A stretch of DNA of 15,893 nt from CAXMPK01 sp964195405 (GTDB lineage: Bacteria > Actinomycetota > Acidimicrobiia > Spongiisociales > ZC4RG35): assembly GCA_964195405.1 (NCBI GenBank), contig CAXMPK010000007.1:1-15893 (forward strand). The letters run 5' to 3'. Of this stretch, positions 8,047-15,400 are shown piece by piece. The position numbers were made by a program, and so were the translations under genes. The stretch's first letter is position 1; each line of letters starts with the position of its first letter. The notes under the pieces are model-generated. The model was not told the origin of the DNA, ran no database searches, and saw nothing but the letters and a program-made list of their open reading frames with translations.

Positions 8047-8820
8047 TCAGGCTTCCCATCCCAATCGTCGCGACAGCTTTCGCGTGGACTCGAGCAGGAT
8101 CGGGGCGATGTCGTCGATCTCAGCGCGGAACCGCTCAACCGGACCGCAAACACTGATTACGGCCACGGGGTCGTTTTCGTGTCCGAATACGGGGGCCGCC
8201 ACCGAACCAGCTCCTTCTTGACGCTCGCCGAGTGAAGATGCAAACCCATCGGCGCGGACACGAGCGAGATCCTTTCGGATGACATCAGGGTCCGTGATGG
8301 TGAGGGGACCGAGCGCCTCTAGCGGTCTGCTCAGATAATCATCAATGAACTCTTCCGAGAGATGAGCTAGGAATGCCTTTGAGGATCCTCCGGCGTGGAG
8401 GGGGTATGGGTGACCCAGTTGGACAGTCATCTTCACCTCCCGAGCGGGTGTGATCTGGTCCACATACATGCGCACGTCACCGCGTCTCACGGACAGCGTG
8501 GCAGTCTCATTGGTCTGATCAGAGAGTTCTCTCAAAAAGCTTCTTGCTTCGTCTCGAACATCAATCTTCTGCAGATATGTCAGACCTAGTGACAACGAAG
8601 ACGGCCCCAAGGAATACCTGCGCGTGTCCTCATCCAATTCGACGAACCCCTTGACTCGAAGTGATGTGAGGATTCGATGGACAACGGCCTTCGACAATCC
8701 CAGTCTCTCTGACAGCTCGGTGACTCCCACGTTGGCACCGTCCGCCTCTATGAACGCATTGAGAACATCGGCAGCCCGTTCGACTGTTGCAATCGTTTGA
8801 CCTTGGGGTCTTTCAGCCAC
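8047..8820 (-). CDS. IclR-family transcriptional regulator
   Basis: The protein has 257 residues: an N-terminal winged helix-turn-helix and a C-terminal effector-binding domain, the usual IclR layout. The HTH spans about residues 31-55 (VTELSERLGLSKAVVHRIL), followed by the wing (GFVELDEDTRRYSLGPSSL). The effector domain has the family stretches TATLSVRRGD, LHAGGSSKAFLA and GSVAAPVFG. The start is the GTG at 8820, preceded on its strand by GGGAAGGAAAACGA with 5 bases between AAGGAA and the start. Upstream in-frame codons would add about 100 residues antisense-like in composition that overlap the CitE gene. Its first 8 bases overlap the CitE gene end, so it is likely translated from the CitE transcript. 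It probably controls the divergent CitE and CaiB promoters, sensing a pathway intermediate. Confidence 0.93.
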   Translation of the reverse strand: MAERPQGQTIATVERAADVLNAFIEADGANVGVTELSERLGLSKAVVHRILTSLRVKGFVELDEDTRRYSLGPSSLSLGLTYLQKIDVRDEARSFLRELSDQTNETATLSVRRGDVRMYVDQITPAREVKMTVQLGHPYPLHAGGSSKAFLAHLSEEFIDDYLSRPLEALGPLTITDPDVIRKDLARVRADGFASSLGERQEGAGSVAAPVFGHENDPVAVISVCGPVERFRAEIDDIAPILLESTRKLSRRLGWEA

Positions 8821-9691
8821 TCGTTTTCCTTCCCCGTTGTTGCAGTCTGCTGGCAACGTCGAGAACATGACGAGCGCTGCGCACGACGGCCTCATCAACC
8901 ATCTTTCCCTGACTGTCGACGAAGACTCCAGTCTCGCGCTCGGCCCCTTCCGCCAGCGATCGGATGAGTTCCTCGGCTTGTTCAATCTCAGATTCTGTCG
9001 GTGTGAAAACTCTGTTGATGATCTGCAACTGACTGGGATGCACGGCTGAACGGCCGCCAAATCCGAGCCGACGCAGGTCATCGCTGGAACGCTCCAGACC
9101 CTGCTCGTCTCCGATATCCACAAAGGCCGGGCCCACCGGCTGATCGATTAGGGCTGCGGCCGAAGCCACCACGAGCTTGATCCTGATCGGCATCAATTCG
9201 ACTCGTTCCGCAGAGGGGCTCATCTTCAAATCAGCGATGAGATCAGCTTCACCGAGCCCAAGCCTTTGAACCCGGCGGTGGGTGGCGATCTCAGCGACCG
9301 CCATCACTCCGGAGGCCGATTCAATGAGGCTCAGGACGCCTACGTTCTCGGGCAGCAGCTCATTGACTCGATCGAGCACACCAACACCTTCGACCTTGGG
9401 GAGACTGATTCCGGTGAGCCGTCCCAACCCGCCGAGCGCAGTGAGCTCATCTTCGAGGAGCCCTGGTCGATTGTTGACCCGCACCCAGATTTCGGGTTCA
9501 GTCGAGAAGATCTCCCCTTGCGACAGGTAGTCGACGACGTGTTGCGCCGCAGCCTTCTTTGAATCTGAAACCACGGCGTCTTCTAGATCCAGGATCACGC
9601 CATCAGCACCAGACTTCAGAGCCTTTTCAAACAGTTCCGGTCGGTTCCCGGGAGCGTATAGATAGGAGCGGAGCGTCACGGAGATGGCCAC
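8813..9691 (-). CDS. CitE-like (HpcH/HpaI superfamily) CoA-ester lyase
   Basis: This TIM-barrel lyase of the citrate lyase beta / malyl-CoA / citramalyl-CoA lyase type has 292 residues. Members cleave 3-hydroxy-acyl-CoA-type dicarboxylates such as malyl-CoA or citramalyl-CoA to acetyl- or propionyl-CoA plus an oxo acid. Visible marks are RSYLYAPGNRPELFEKA at the N-terminus, GVILDLEDAV (31-40), R71 in VRVNNRPG, E124 in LIESASG and D150 in GEADL. E124 and D150 are 26 residues apart, as for the Mg ligands of known CitE proteins. FGGRSAVHPSQL has Arg where Lys is common. The start is uncertain (GTG 9691 or GTG 9679); neither has a strong ribosome-binding site. The stand-alone form, without CitD or CitF partners, and the divergent CaiB CoA-transferase suggest that a CoA ester made by CaiB is cleaved here. 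Confidence 0.9.
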   Translation of the reverse strand: MAISVTLRSYLYAPGNRPELFEKALKSGADGVILDLEDAVVSDSKKAAAQHVVDYLSQGEIFSTEPEIWVRVNNRPGLLEDELTALGGLGRLTGISLPKVEGVGVLDRVNELLPENVGVLSLIESASGVMAVAEIATHRRVQRLGLGEADLIADLKMSPSAERVELMPIRIKLVVASAAALIDQPVGPAFVDIGDEQGLERSSDDLRRLGFGGRSAVHPSQLQIINRVFTPTESEIEQAEELIRSLAEGAERETGVFVDSQGKMVDEAVVRSARHVLDVASRLQQRGRKTSG

Positions 9692-9731
9692 ATCCGATGA
9701 TTCGTTGACGAGATCACACGCAGGCTACGGG

Positions 9732-9737
9732 GTTATA
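9732..9737 (-). promoter_or_regulatory. Possible -10 box for the CitE-IclR operon
   Basis: On the minus strand this reads TATAAC, five of six matches to TATAAT, and lies about 40 bases upstream of the CitE start. The -35 position would fall inside the IclR-box-like palindrome and matches the consensus poorly, as is common for regulated promoters. This rests on the sequence alone and is a weak call. Confidence 0.3.
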
Positions 9738-9753
9738 TGGCATGTCTAGTATG

Positions 9754-9779
9754 TGGAACGTTATTCCGTTGAGTGGAAC
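9754..9779. promoter_or_regulatory. IclR-box-like operator in the CitE/CaiB divergent region
   Basis: TGGAA CGTTA TTCCG (9754-9768) is a near-perfect inverted repeat. It has the same geometry, TGGAA-5-TTCCA, as the IclR box described for E. coli IclR. TGGAAC occurs again at 9774-9779, exactly 20 bases (about two helical turns) after the first copy. TTCC at 9764-9767 and GGAA at 9775-9778 also form an inverted pair. The region lies between divergent starts at 9691 and 9794, and the CitE transcript carries an IclR gene, so autoregulation and control of both arms is the natural reading. Binding itself is inferred. Confidence 0.55.
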
Positions 9780-9793
9780 ATAGTGGAGAACAT

Positions 9794-10981
9794 GTGTCAG
9801 GACCGCTGAAAAGCGTACGTGTTATCGATGCCGCAACCCTATTTGCCGGACCAATGGCCGCAACGCTTTTGGGAGACTTTGGCGCCGATGTAATCAAAGT
9901 CGAACACCCACGCGGTGACCCGGTTCGCAATCACGGCTATCAGAAAGATGGCATCAATTTGTGGTGGAAGATGCTAGGCCGGAACAAACAGACGGTGACC
10001 TGCAACATGTCGACAGCTCGAGGTCAGGATCTCATGCGACGTTTGCTTGAGACCTCGGATGTGCTCATTGAGAATTTCCGACCGGGAACGCTGGAACGCT
10101 GGAATTTGGACCCGAACGATCTCATGGAACTCAACCCGCGGTTAGTAATCGCACGGGTCACCGGCTTTGGCCAATTCGGCCCGTACGCTTCACGACCGGG
10201 TTTTGGCACGCTCGCCGAGGCGATGTCCGGATTCGCCGCGATCACCGGTGAGGCTGACAGACCACCAGTGCTGCCACCTTTTGGCCTCGCCGACGGCATC
10301 TCCGCCCTGGCCCTTGCCAATGCGATTCAGATGTGTCTGTATAACCGTGATGCGCGAAACGGGTCCGGTCAGATCATCGATCTTGCAATCATCGAGCCGA
10401 TCCTCTCGATTCTCGGCCCACAGCCGATCTGGTATGACCAGCTTGGAGTTATTCAGGAGAGAACCGGAAACCGATCAGTAAACAACGCTCCACGCAACAC
10501 CTATCAGACCCGAGACAGGCACTGGGTCGCGATCTCGACCAGCGCCCACAATGTCGCTGAGAGAGTCATGAAACTCGTTGGACATCCGGAGGTGATCTCG
10601 GAGTCCTGGTTCGAAACGGGACATGGTCGGGCACAGCATGCCGACCAGCTCGACGAGATGGTGGGAACGTGGATCGGCGATCGCAATCTCGATGACGTTG
10701 TCGACCAGTTTGAAATGGCGAGTGCTGCGGTGGCTCCGGTCTATGACATCGCCGACATATTCGAAGACCCGCAGTACAAGGCACTGGACTCCATCACAAC
10801 CATCGACGACGACGACCTCGGCCCGATTCGCATGCAAAACCTCATGTTCCGTCTCTCCGCCACTCCGGGAGCTATCAAATGGAGCGGTCGTGGCATCGGG
10901 GCCGACAACAAAACCGTATACGGCGACTTGGGAATCGGCCCAGAGGAATTGGCAGAGCTTTCGGATATTGGAGCCATTTAG
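9794..10981 (+). CDS. CaiB/BaiF family CoA-transferase (class III)
   Basis: The product has 395 residues, typical of family III CoA-transferases, which move CoA between carboxylic acids through an enzyme-bound anhydride. The GTG at 9794 is preferred over a GTG at 9773 because GGAG (9785-9788) precedes it by 5 bases and the upstream GTG lies inside the operator. Family signatures are RVIDAATLFAGPMAATLLGDFGADVIKVEHP (split here as 9-20 and 21-39), ENFRPGTLERW and GLADGISALALANAI. At the position of the catalytic Asp of formyl-CoA transferase the sequence is FGTLAEAMSG (137-146): Gly replaces Asp and a Glu (E142) sits four residues on. As I recall, many CaiB relatives share this form, so it may be a subfamily trait. 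The gene starts an operon with the cyclase, MmgE and EthD-like genes and faces the CitE gene. Confidence 0.9.
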   Translation: MSGPLKSVRVIDAATLFAGPMAATLLGDFGADVIKVEHPRGDPVRNHGYQKDGINLWWKMLGRNKQTVTCNMSTARGQDLMRRLLETSDVLIENFRPGTLERWNLDPNDLMELNPRLVIARVTGFGQFGPYASRPGFGTLAEAMSGFAAITGEADRPPVLPPFGLADGISALALANAIQMCLYNRDARNGSGQIIDLAIIEPILSILGPQPIWYDQLGVIQERTGNRSVNNAPRNTYQTRDRHWVAISTSAHNVAERVMKLVGHPEVISESWFETGHGRAQHADQLDEMVGTWIGDRNLDDVVDQFEMASAAVAPVYDIADIFEDPQYKALDSITTIDDDDLGPIRMQNLMFRLSATPGAIKWSGRGIGADNKTVYGDLGIGPEELAELSDIGAI

Positions 10982-11787
10982 TGGGCTCCGTTTTGGATCG
11001 CTTCTCGTTCTCTCACATCATCGACCTGGCCCAGCCACTTCATCGTGGGATGCCCGTCTCGCCCAACCATCCCGCGTTCCAACTCGCCTTGATGAGGCGA
11101 CACGGGGACATGGTGCGGTCCGACGGTGGGTCGGCGGCAAACGAGATAATCGTGACTGGTGGCCATGTGGGGACACACATCGACGCTCTCTCTCATGTAT
11201 CCCAAGACGGGCTTCTTCACGGAGGGGTCGAACCTGACTTGATCCAGTCCAATCTGGGTTTCTCCGAGCTGGGCATTGAAACTGTCGATCCGATTGTATG
11301 TCGCGGTGTGATACTCGATATCGCTGCTCTTCACGGGAAGAACTTTCTGGTTGGCCGCTACGAGGTCTCGGTGGATGACCTGGAGAAGGCGGCTAGCCGC
11401 CAGTCCATTGAGGTGATGGCCGGCGATGCGGTTCTGATTCGGACTGGATGGTCTCGCCACTGGACCGACCCTGCCACTTTCATTGGAGCCGACACCGGGA
11501 CACCTGGACCGGGAGAAGCGGCCGCCAGATGGCTGTCTGATCACGAGATCAGAATCGCCGGCGCAGAAACAATCGCATTTGAGAAGATCGAACCAGCGGT
11601 TGGGCACGCGACCCTCCCCGCCCATCGGATTCTTCTGGTGGAAGCCGGCATCCACATCATCGAGGTGATGGACCTCTCCGCTCTCGCAGCGTCTGGTGTC
11701 AGCGAGTTCGTGTTTGTTGCCATACCGCTGAAATTGGTGGGAGCGACGGGTTCACCAATTCGGCCGATCGCTCTGATCGATGACTGA
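10981..11787 (+). CDS. Cyclase-family metal-dependent hydrolase (kynurenine formamidase-like)
   Basis: The 268-residue product belongs to the putative cyclase family (kynurenine formamidase, isatin hydrolase and relatives), Zn- or Mn-dependent enzymes that hydrolyse amides or lactams. The metal motif HVGTHIDALSH is at 62-72 (H62, H66, D68, H72), preceded by LAQPLHRGMPVSP, the usual N-terminal strand and loop. DAVLIRTGW and HRILLVEAGIHIIEVMDL in the C-terminal half are family-typical. The GTG start shares its G with the CaiB stop (TAGTG), and GGAG at 10970-10973 lies 7 bases upstream. It is longer than bacterial KynB (about 210 residues), and no kynurenine genes are nearby, so a formamidase role is not assumed. 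Opening a cyclic imide or lactam of the pathway is plausible. Confidence 0.9.
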   Translation: MGSVLDRFSFSHIIDLAQPLHRGMPVSPNHPAFQLALMRRHGDMVRSDGGSAANEIIVTGGHVGTHIDALSHVSQDGLLHGGVEPDLIQSNLGFSELGIETVDPIVCRGVILDIAALHGKNFLVGRYEVSVDDLEKAASRQSIEVMAGDAVLIRTGWSRHWTDPATFIGADTGTPGPGEAAARWLSDHEIRIAGAETIAFEKIEPAVGHATLPAHRILLVEAGIHIIEVMDLSALAASGVSEFVFVAIPLKLVGATGSPIRPIALIDD

Positions 11788-13189
11788 AAGCCCAACTCAA
11801 CAACTCGCCGAGTTTGCCGCCCGCCAGTTTCGCTCGGAACTCGATCCGGAGGTGAGTACCGCCACTCGGAGGAGCATCATCGACACGCTCGGCGTATCCA
11901 TCGCTGCCGTGAACGAGCCCGCTGTCGGGGTTGTTGCATCCACCGTTGTTGGCCGAGGCGGCGTACCTGAGGCCTCCGTCCTTGGTCTCTCTCAGAGGTT
12001 TCCCACAGCGAGCGCTGCCCTAGTGAATGGCACCATGGCGCACGCCCTCGACTTTGACGACACCCACCTGCCTTCCGTTCTTCATCCCTCGGCATCGGTA
12101 GTACCTGCCGCCCTGGCAGTGGCCGAGGCCAAGGCCTCGCCAGGAGCTGATATCGAGGCCGCTATCGCCATCGGCATCGAGGTGACATGCCGCTTGGGGA
12201 TGGCGGCGTATGACCCGGAGCTCCGAAACTCGATCTTCTTTGAGAGAGGACTGCACGCAACATCGATATGCGGCACCATCGGAGCGGCCGTGGCTGCGGC
12301 ACTGCTCCACGGAGCCGACACCACGACGATCTCTCACTCCATGGGCATTGCTGCATCAATGGGGTCGGGGCTAATCGAAGCGAATCGAACCGGGGGCACC
12401 GTCAAGCGAATGCACTGCGGATGGGCCGCCCACTCAGGCATCACGGCAGCCGAGCTGGCCACGGCAGGAATGACCGGGCCTCCAACGGTTCTCGAAGGTC
12501 GATTCGGATTTTTTGAAGCCTTCACCGGCGGCTTCTACGACGGCCCCTCCCTCGTCGGTGGTCTGGGAGACAAATGGGAACTGCTCCGGATTTTCACAAA
12601 GCCTTACCCAACCAACCATTTCACGCACGCGGGCATCGACGCCGCAATCCATCTGCGCCAACAGGGAGTCAATCCGGATTCGATAACCGCCATAAGGCTC
12701 GGAGTGCCGGCGCCAGTCCTCAGAACCATCGCTGAGCCACTCGCCGCCAAGGCCAGGCCCGAATCGGGATACAGCGCCAGATTCAGCGGTCCCTTCACCG
12801 TTGCCACTGCTCTCTACGGTGGCGGAGGACTTGGTGTTTCAAGCTCTGACTTCAGCGATGACGTGGTGCGAGATCTTGACCGTCTAGCTCTTTCGGCGAT
12901 GGTCCACTGCTATGCGGACGAGCAGTCCACCCAAGATTTTCCCAATCAGCTCCCCGGCATCCTCAGCGTAGAGACCGACAGCGGAGCCAAATTCGAGCAT
13001 CGGGTGATCCACACAAGAGGCGGCCCCGATAATCCACTTTCAAAAGACGAGCTGGAGATGAAGTTCCGACTTAACGCTGAGCCACAAATAGGCACGACAG
13101 GTGCGTCGCATGTCTTGGATGGTGTGGAAGGTCTTTCCGAGTCAACTTCATATCAGCGGCTGGTGCCGACGTTCAACCACAGCGAGTAG
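11780..13189 (+). CDS. MmgE/PrpD family protein
   Basis: The product has 469 residues, normal for this family, which includes 2-methylcitrate dehydratase, cis-aconitate decarboxylase and iminodisuccinate epimerase. The active-site region VNGTMAHALDFDDTHLPSVL then HPSAS gives D91, T95 and H102, matching Asp/Thr/His residues known in cis-aconitate decarboxylase. K209 in TVKRMHCGWAA and K274 plus H280 in KPYPTNH complete the likely catalytic set. All appear present, so the enzyme should be active. The ATG lies 8 bases inside the end of the cyclase gene, showing coupled translation. A dehydratase, decarboxylase or epimerase acting on a branched polycarboxylate or aminated dicarboxylate is the likely role; the sequence does not decide between them. 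Confidence 0.9.
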   Translation: MTESPTQQLAEFAARQFRSELDPEVSTATRRSIIDTLGVSIAAVNEPAVGVVASTVVGRGGVPEASVLGLSQRFPTASAALVNGTMAHALDFDDTHLPSVLHPSASVVPAALAVAEAKASPGADIEAAIAIGIEVTCRLGMAAYDPELRNSIFFERGLHATSICGTIGAAVAAALLHGADTTTISHSMGIAASMGSGLIEANRTGGTVKRMHCGWAAHSGITAAELATAGMTGPPTVLEGRFGFFEAFTGGFYDGPSLVGGLGDKWELLRIFTKPYPTNHFTHAGIDAAIHLRQQGVNPDSITAIRLGVPAPVLRTIAEPLAAKARPESGYSARFSGPFTVATALYGGGGLGVSSSDFSDDVVRDLDRLALSAMVHCYADEQSTQDFPNQLPGILSVETDSGAKFEHRVIHTRGGPDNPLSKDELEMKFRLNAEPQIGTTGASHVLDGVEGLSESTSYQRLVPTFNHSE

Positions 13190-13203
13190 GAGAAACATCT
13201 TCA

Positions 13204-13572
13204 ATGAGCCCAACTCTCAAGGCAATCCTCGGATACAACATCGTCGAAGGTCTCTCGGTTGAGGAGTACGACTCCTGGTTGTGGGATGTCCACTACCCGG
13301 ATTTGTTGGCCAATCCCTTTATCGACCATATCGAGCTCAACACCGTGGTACGACCTATCACATCGACAAGCGCAGGCACCGAAACCACAACCACACCGGT
13401 GCAAATTGATCGGATAGCCGAGCTTCACTTTCTAGACCACGATGCGTATGCCAAATACCTCGACTGGTTCAAGGAGAATCCGATTCCGAAAGAGCGCAGC
13501 CCTGAAGGCAGATCTGAGTTTGTCTTCTATGTGCTGACCGAGGTCAAAAAGGCCGAACGGCAGAGTTCCTGA
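13204..13572 (+). CDS. Small EthD-like (dimeric alpha-beta barrel) protein
   Basis: The product has 122 residues and follows AGGAGA (13188-13193, 10 bases before the ATG) just after the MmgE stop. The layout of strand (LKAILGYNIV), helix with YDSWLWDVHYPDLLANP, strand (HIELNTVV), then IAELHFLDHDAYAKYLDWF and a last strand EFVFYVLTEV fits the ferredoxin-like fold of EthD and related small proteins. W26-x-x-x-H30-Y-P resembles the EthD helix with a conserved His. The function is unknown. Such proteins often act as small lyases, isomerases or accessory factors in oxidative catabolic operons. It closes the CaiB operon, so a late or accessory pathway step is plausible. The fold call is by eye only. 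Confidence 0.7.
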   Translation: MSPTLKAILGYNIVEGLSVEEYDSWLWDVHYPDLLANPFIDHIELNTVVRPITSTSAGTETTTTPVQIDRIAELHFLDHDAYAKYLDWFKENPIPKERSPEGRSEFVFYVLTEVKKAERQSS

Positions 13573-13578
13573 AGATTC

Positions 13579-13983
13579 TCACCCGCCAGAGAGGGTGATC
13601 AACCCTCCGTTTTCGATGTCGAGAGAACCAAGACCACGCCCCTCAACTGTGGCGATGAGCATCTGAGCGGCAGCTCCTTCGCCAACAAGCTCATCTAACC
13701 GATCAACAATCGCCCGATTGAAGCCCTCCTCGGTGCAATGCACCTCGCGGGCCCGGTACATCATGGTCTCTACATCGTGGTCGAAAGAAGGAACCCTTTG
13801 AGGAGCTTCCTCGATGTCGGCGTCTCCGATCGCTTGGAGAGTCCGTTGCAAAAAGGCAATGGCCGAGCCGGCGCCGGCTTTGCATCCGTTGAGACCTTGA
13901 AAAGGTGTTGTGGTGCTGGTTGAGGACTCCGCACAAGCGCCTAGCGTCAAAGTCGCCAGCACAATGATCAGCCACATCCTCAC
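13579..13983 (-). CDS. Small putative lipoprotein, unknown function
   Basis: A protein of about 134 residues with a signal peptide: short positive start (VRM), hydrophobic core WLIIVLATLT and lipobox LGAC, so C17 should be lipid-modified. A Ser/Thr-rich linker (ESSTSTTTP) follows, as in many actinobacterial lipoproteins. The mature part has two more cysteines (C34, C83) that could form a disulfide, and helical stretches such as NRAIVDRLDELVGEGA. The start is GTG 13983 or ATG 13977; the GTG is chosen because it adds the N-terminal Arg expected of a signal peptide. It begins 11 bases after the lyase stop on the same strand, so it is probably in that operon, but it may be unrelated to the pathway. 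I do not recognise a family. Confidence 0.7.
   Translation of the reverse strand: MRMWLIIVLATLTLGACAESSTSTTTPFQGLNGCKAGAGSAIAFLQRTLQAIGDADIEEAPQRVPSFDHDVETMMYRAREVHCTEEGFNRAIVDRLDELVGEGAAAQMLIATVEGRGLGSLDIENGGLITLSGG
13591..13612 (+). terminator. Possible terminator after the EthD-like gene
   Basis: GAGGGT (13591-13596), loop GATCA, ACCCTC (13602-13607) form a 6-base stem followed by CGTTTT, 19 bases after the EthD-like stop. It lies inside the 3' end of the convergent lipoprotein gene. An alternative stem, TCACCC (13579-13584) with GGGTGA (13593-13598), overlaps it. The T run is short, so it could be a weak terminator or chance. Confidence 0.35.
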
Positions 13984-13994
13984 CCGAGATCTTG

Positions 13995-14903
13995 TCAAGA
14001 GCCGGCTTCTGCCTGCTGTGTTATGTCTTTGGAGATCCTCCGCTCCCACTGATCTGCATCTCTCAACCCCACCAAATCATTGACCTCATCAAAGGATGCC
14101 ATGACGTCAATCATGTCCAATGTGCTCCCAGCCTCAGCCAATTCTCGTAAGAGAGACCGCGCGGCCCCGGTGACTGTCCTGGTGATGCTCCCGGGAAAGA
14201 GGATGAGGGAAAACCCAAGTTCTGCCAACTCATCAACACTGAGCAAAGGGGTCTTGCCCCCTTCGACCATGTTGGCGACGAGTGGCCACTCCGATAGCTC
14301 CCTCCCGACAGTTTCGAGTTGATCACGACTGGTGGGAGCTTCTACGAAGAGCAGATCTGCCCCTGCCTCGCCGTAGATGCGGGCTCTGCGAATTGCCTCC
14401 TCAAAACCAAGAGGCCCGGCGGCGTCAGTTCGGGCAATAATCAGAATACCGTCGCCATCTGTTTTGTCGCGAGTTTCTACGGCTGACGCGAGCCGCTCCA
14501 ACATCTCGCCCACCGGTACCACCTGCTTGCTGTCGAAATGCCCGCAACGCTTGGGGAATACCTGATCCTCGAGCTGGATCGCCGCCACACCCGCCCTCTC
14601 GTAGGCCGCTACGACCCGGGCCACGTTGTGGACGCCTCCGTAGCCAGTGTCCGCATCTGCTATCACCGGTATCGTCACCACATCACAAATCAGACGGGCA
14701 ACCATCGTCATCTCTTCCATCGAGACCAGACCAATGTCCGGCTTACCCAGTAGGGAGTTGGCGACTCCCGCCCCGGAGAGGTAAACCGCCGGAAAGCCCT
14801 CCGCCTCGATCAGACGTGCGAAAAGCGCGTTGAACGTTCCCGGAGCAACCACCGGAGACGAATCCACCAGCAGAGCCTCGAGGTGGCCCGGCCCATTTCT
14901 CAT
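13995..14903 (-). CDS. Isocitrate lyase / PEP mutase family C-C lyase (2-methylisocitrate or dimethylmalate lyase-like)
   Basis: A TIM-barrel enzyme of 302 residues, the length of PrpB-like lyases. AVYLSGAGVANSLLGKPD (39-56) matches the PrpB-type substrate loop, IADADTGYGG (81-90) holds Mg-binding Asp residues, LEDQ is at 111-114, and KRCGHF (118-123) has the catalytic-loop Cys C120. That Cys marks C-C lyases (2-methylisocitrate lyase, dimethylmalate lyase) as against PEP mutases. ARTDA (157-161) is also typical. Products would be pyruvate or a similar oxo acid plus a short acid. The ATG overlaps the LeuD-like stop (ATGA), tying it to an aconitase-type hydratase. It is not a standard prp locus: no citrate synthase-like gene is visible, and the PrpD-like gene is in another operon. 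Oxaloacetate decarboxylase activity, seen in some relatives, is an alternative. Confidence 0.88.
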   Translation of the reverse strand: MRNGPGHLEALLVDSSPVVAPGTFNALFARLIEAEGFPAVYLSGAGVANSLLGKPDIGLVSMEEMTMVARLICDVVTIPVIADADTGYGGVHNVARVVAAYERAGVAAIQLEDQVFPKRCGHFDSKQVVPVGEMLERLASAVETRDKTDGDGILIIARTDAAGPLGFEEAIRRARIYGEAGADLLFVEAPTSRDQLETVGRELSEWPLVANMVEGGKTPLLSVDELAELGFSLILFPGSITRTVTGAARSLLRELAEAGSTLDMIDVMASFDEVNDLVGLRDADQWERRISKDITQQAEAGS

Positions 14904-15400
14904 GGGCCGACACCGGCAATCCTGGTCTTCAGGAAATCTACGAGGCCTCCCGCCTCCATGATCGCCGCCACCTCAGATGGCAGAGACCTTGATGCCAACC
15001 GGTTTCCCGTGTCGACGATCATGATCTCGCCAAGATCGATGTCTATCCGGACGGTCTGACCCTCTTCGATGACACCTGCGTCAGGACACTCCACCGGAAC
15101 CAGACCGACATTGATCGAGTTTCGAAAGAAGATCCGAGAAAAGGACTTCGCCACTACGGCGATGATTCCGGCCTCTCTGAGAGCGCGGGCCGCCACCTCA
15201 CGACTCGAACCAGACCCAAAATTGTCACCCGCGACGATTACATCTCCTTGTTTGACCAGGTCGGCAAACTCCGGTCGTGTTCCCTCCATGACATGTTTCG
15301 CGATCTCCGGAACGTCATACATGAGGTATCGCCCGGGAACTATCAGGTCGGTGTCGACGTCGTCACCAAATCTCCACACACGCCCCTCCAGGACCTTCAC
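14900..15400 (-). CDS. LeuD-like aconitase-family hydratase small subunit
   Basis: The swivel-domain subunit of a two-part [4Fe-4S] hydro-lyase, with 166 residues like the short LeuD/HacB type. The N-terminal FGDDVDTDLIVPGRYL is typical, and the substrate loop GDNFGSGSSREVA is at 58-70. The specificity loop reads YLMY (25-28). As I recall, homoaconitases have YLRT-like loops with Arg for an extra carboxylate, and isopropylmalate isomerases have hydrophobic YLVY-like loops. The Met here would therefore fit an alkyl-substituted malate or maleate. The GTG start overlaps the LeuC-like stop (GTGA), and its own stop overlaps the lyase start. The nearest functional match in type is dimethylmaleate or citraconate hydratase; leucine biosynthesis is less likely because no leuA or leuB is visible and a lyase is coupled. 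Confidence 0.9.
   Translation of the reverse strand: MKVLEGRVWRFGDDVDTDLIVPGRYLMYDVPEIAKHVMEGTRPEFADLVKQGDVIVAGDNFGSGSSREVAARALREAGIIAVVAKSFSRIFFRNSINVGLVPVECPDAGVIEEGQTVRIDIDLGEIMIVDTGNRLASRSLPSEVAAIMEAGGLVDFLKTRIAGVGP

Noticed and set aside
8036..8052. Terminator between hydantoinase and IclR genes
   Set aside because: The 5-base gap and flanks show no stem with a T run on either strand.
8821..9123. Roughly 100-residue N-terminal extension of the IclR protein
   Set aside because: It lies antiparallel in frame to nothing known, overlaps the CitE gene on the same strand, and the GTG at 8820 has a clear ribosome-binding site just before a normal IclR N-terminus.
11780..14903. 2-methylcitrate cycle (prp) locus
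   Set aside because: PrpD-like and PrpB-like genes lie in convergent operons, no methylcitrate synthase is visible, and the neighbours are heterocycle-type enzymes.
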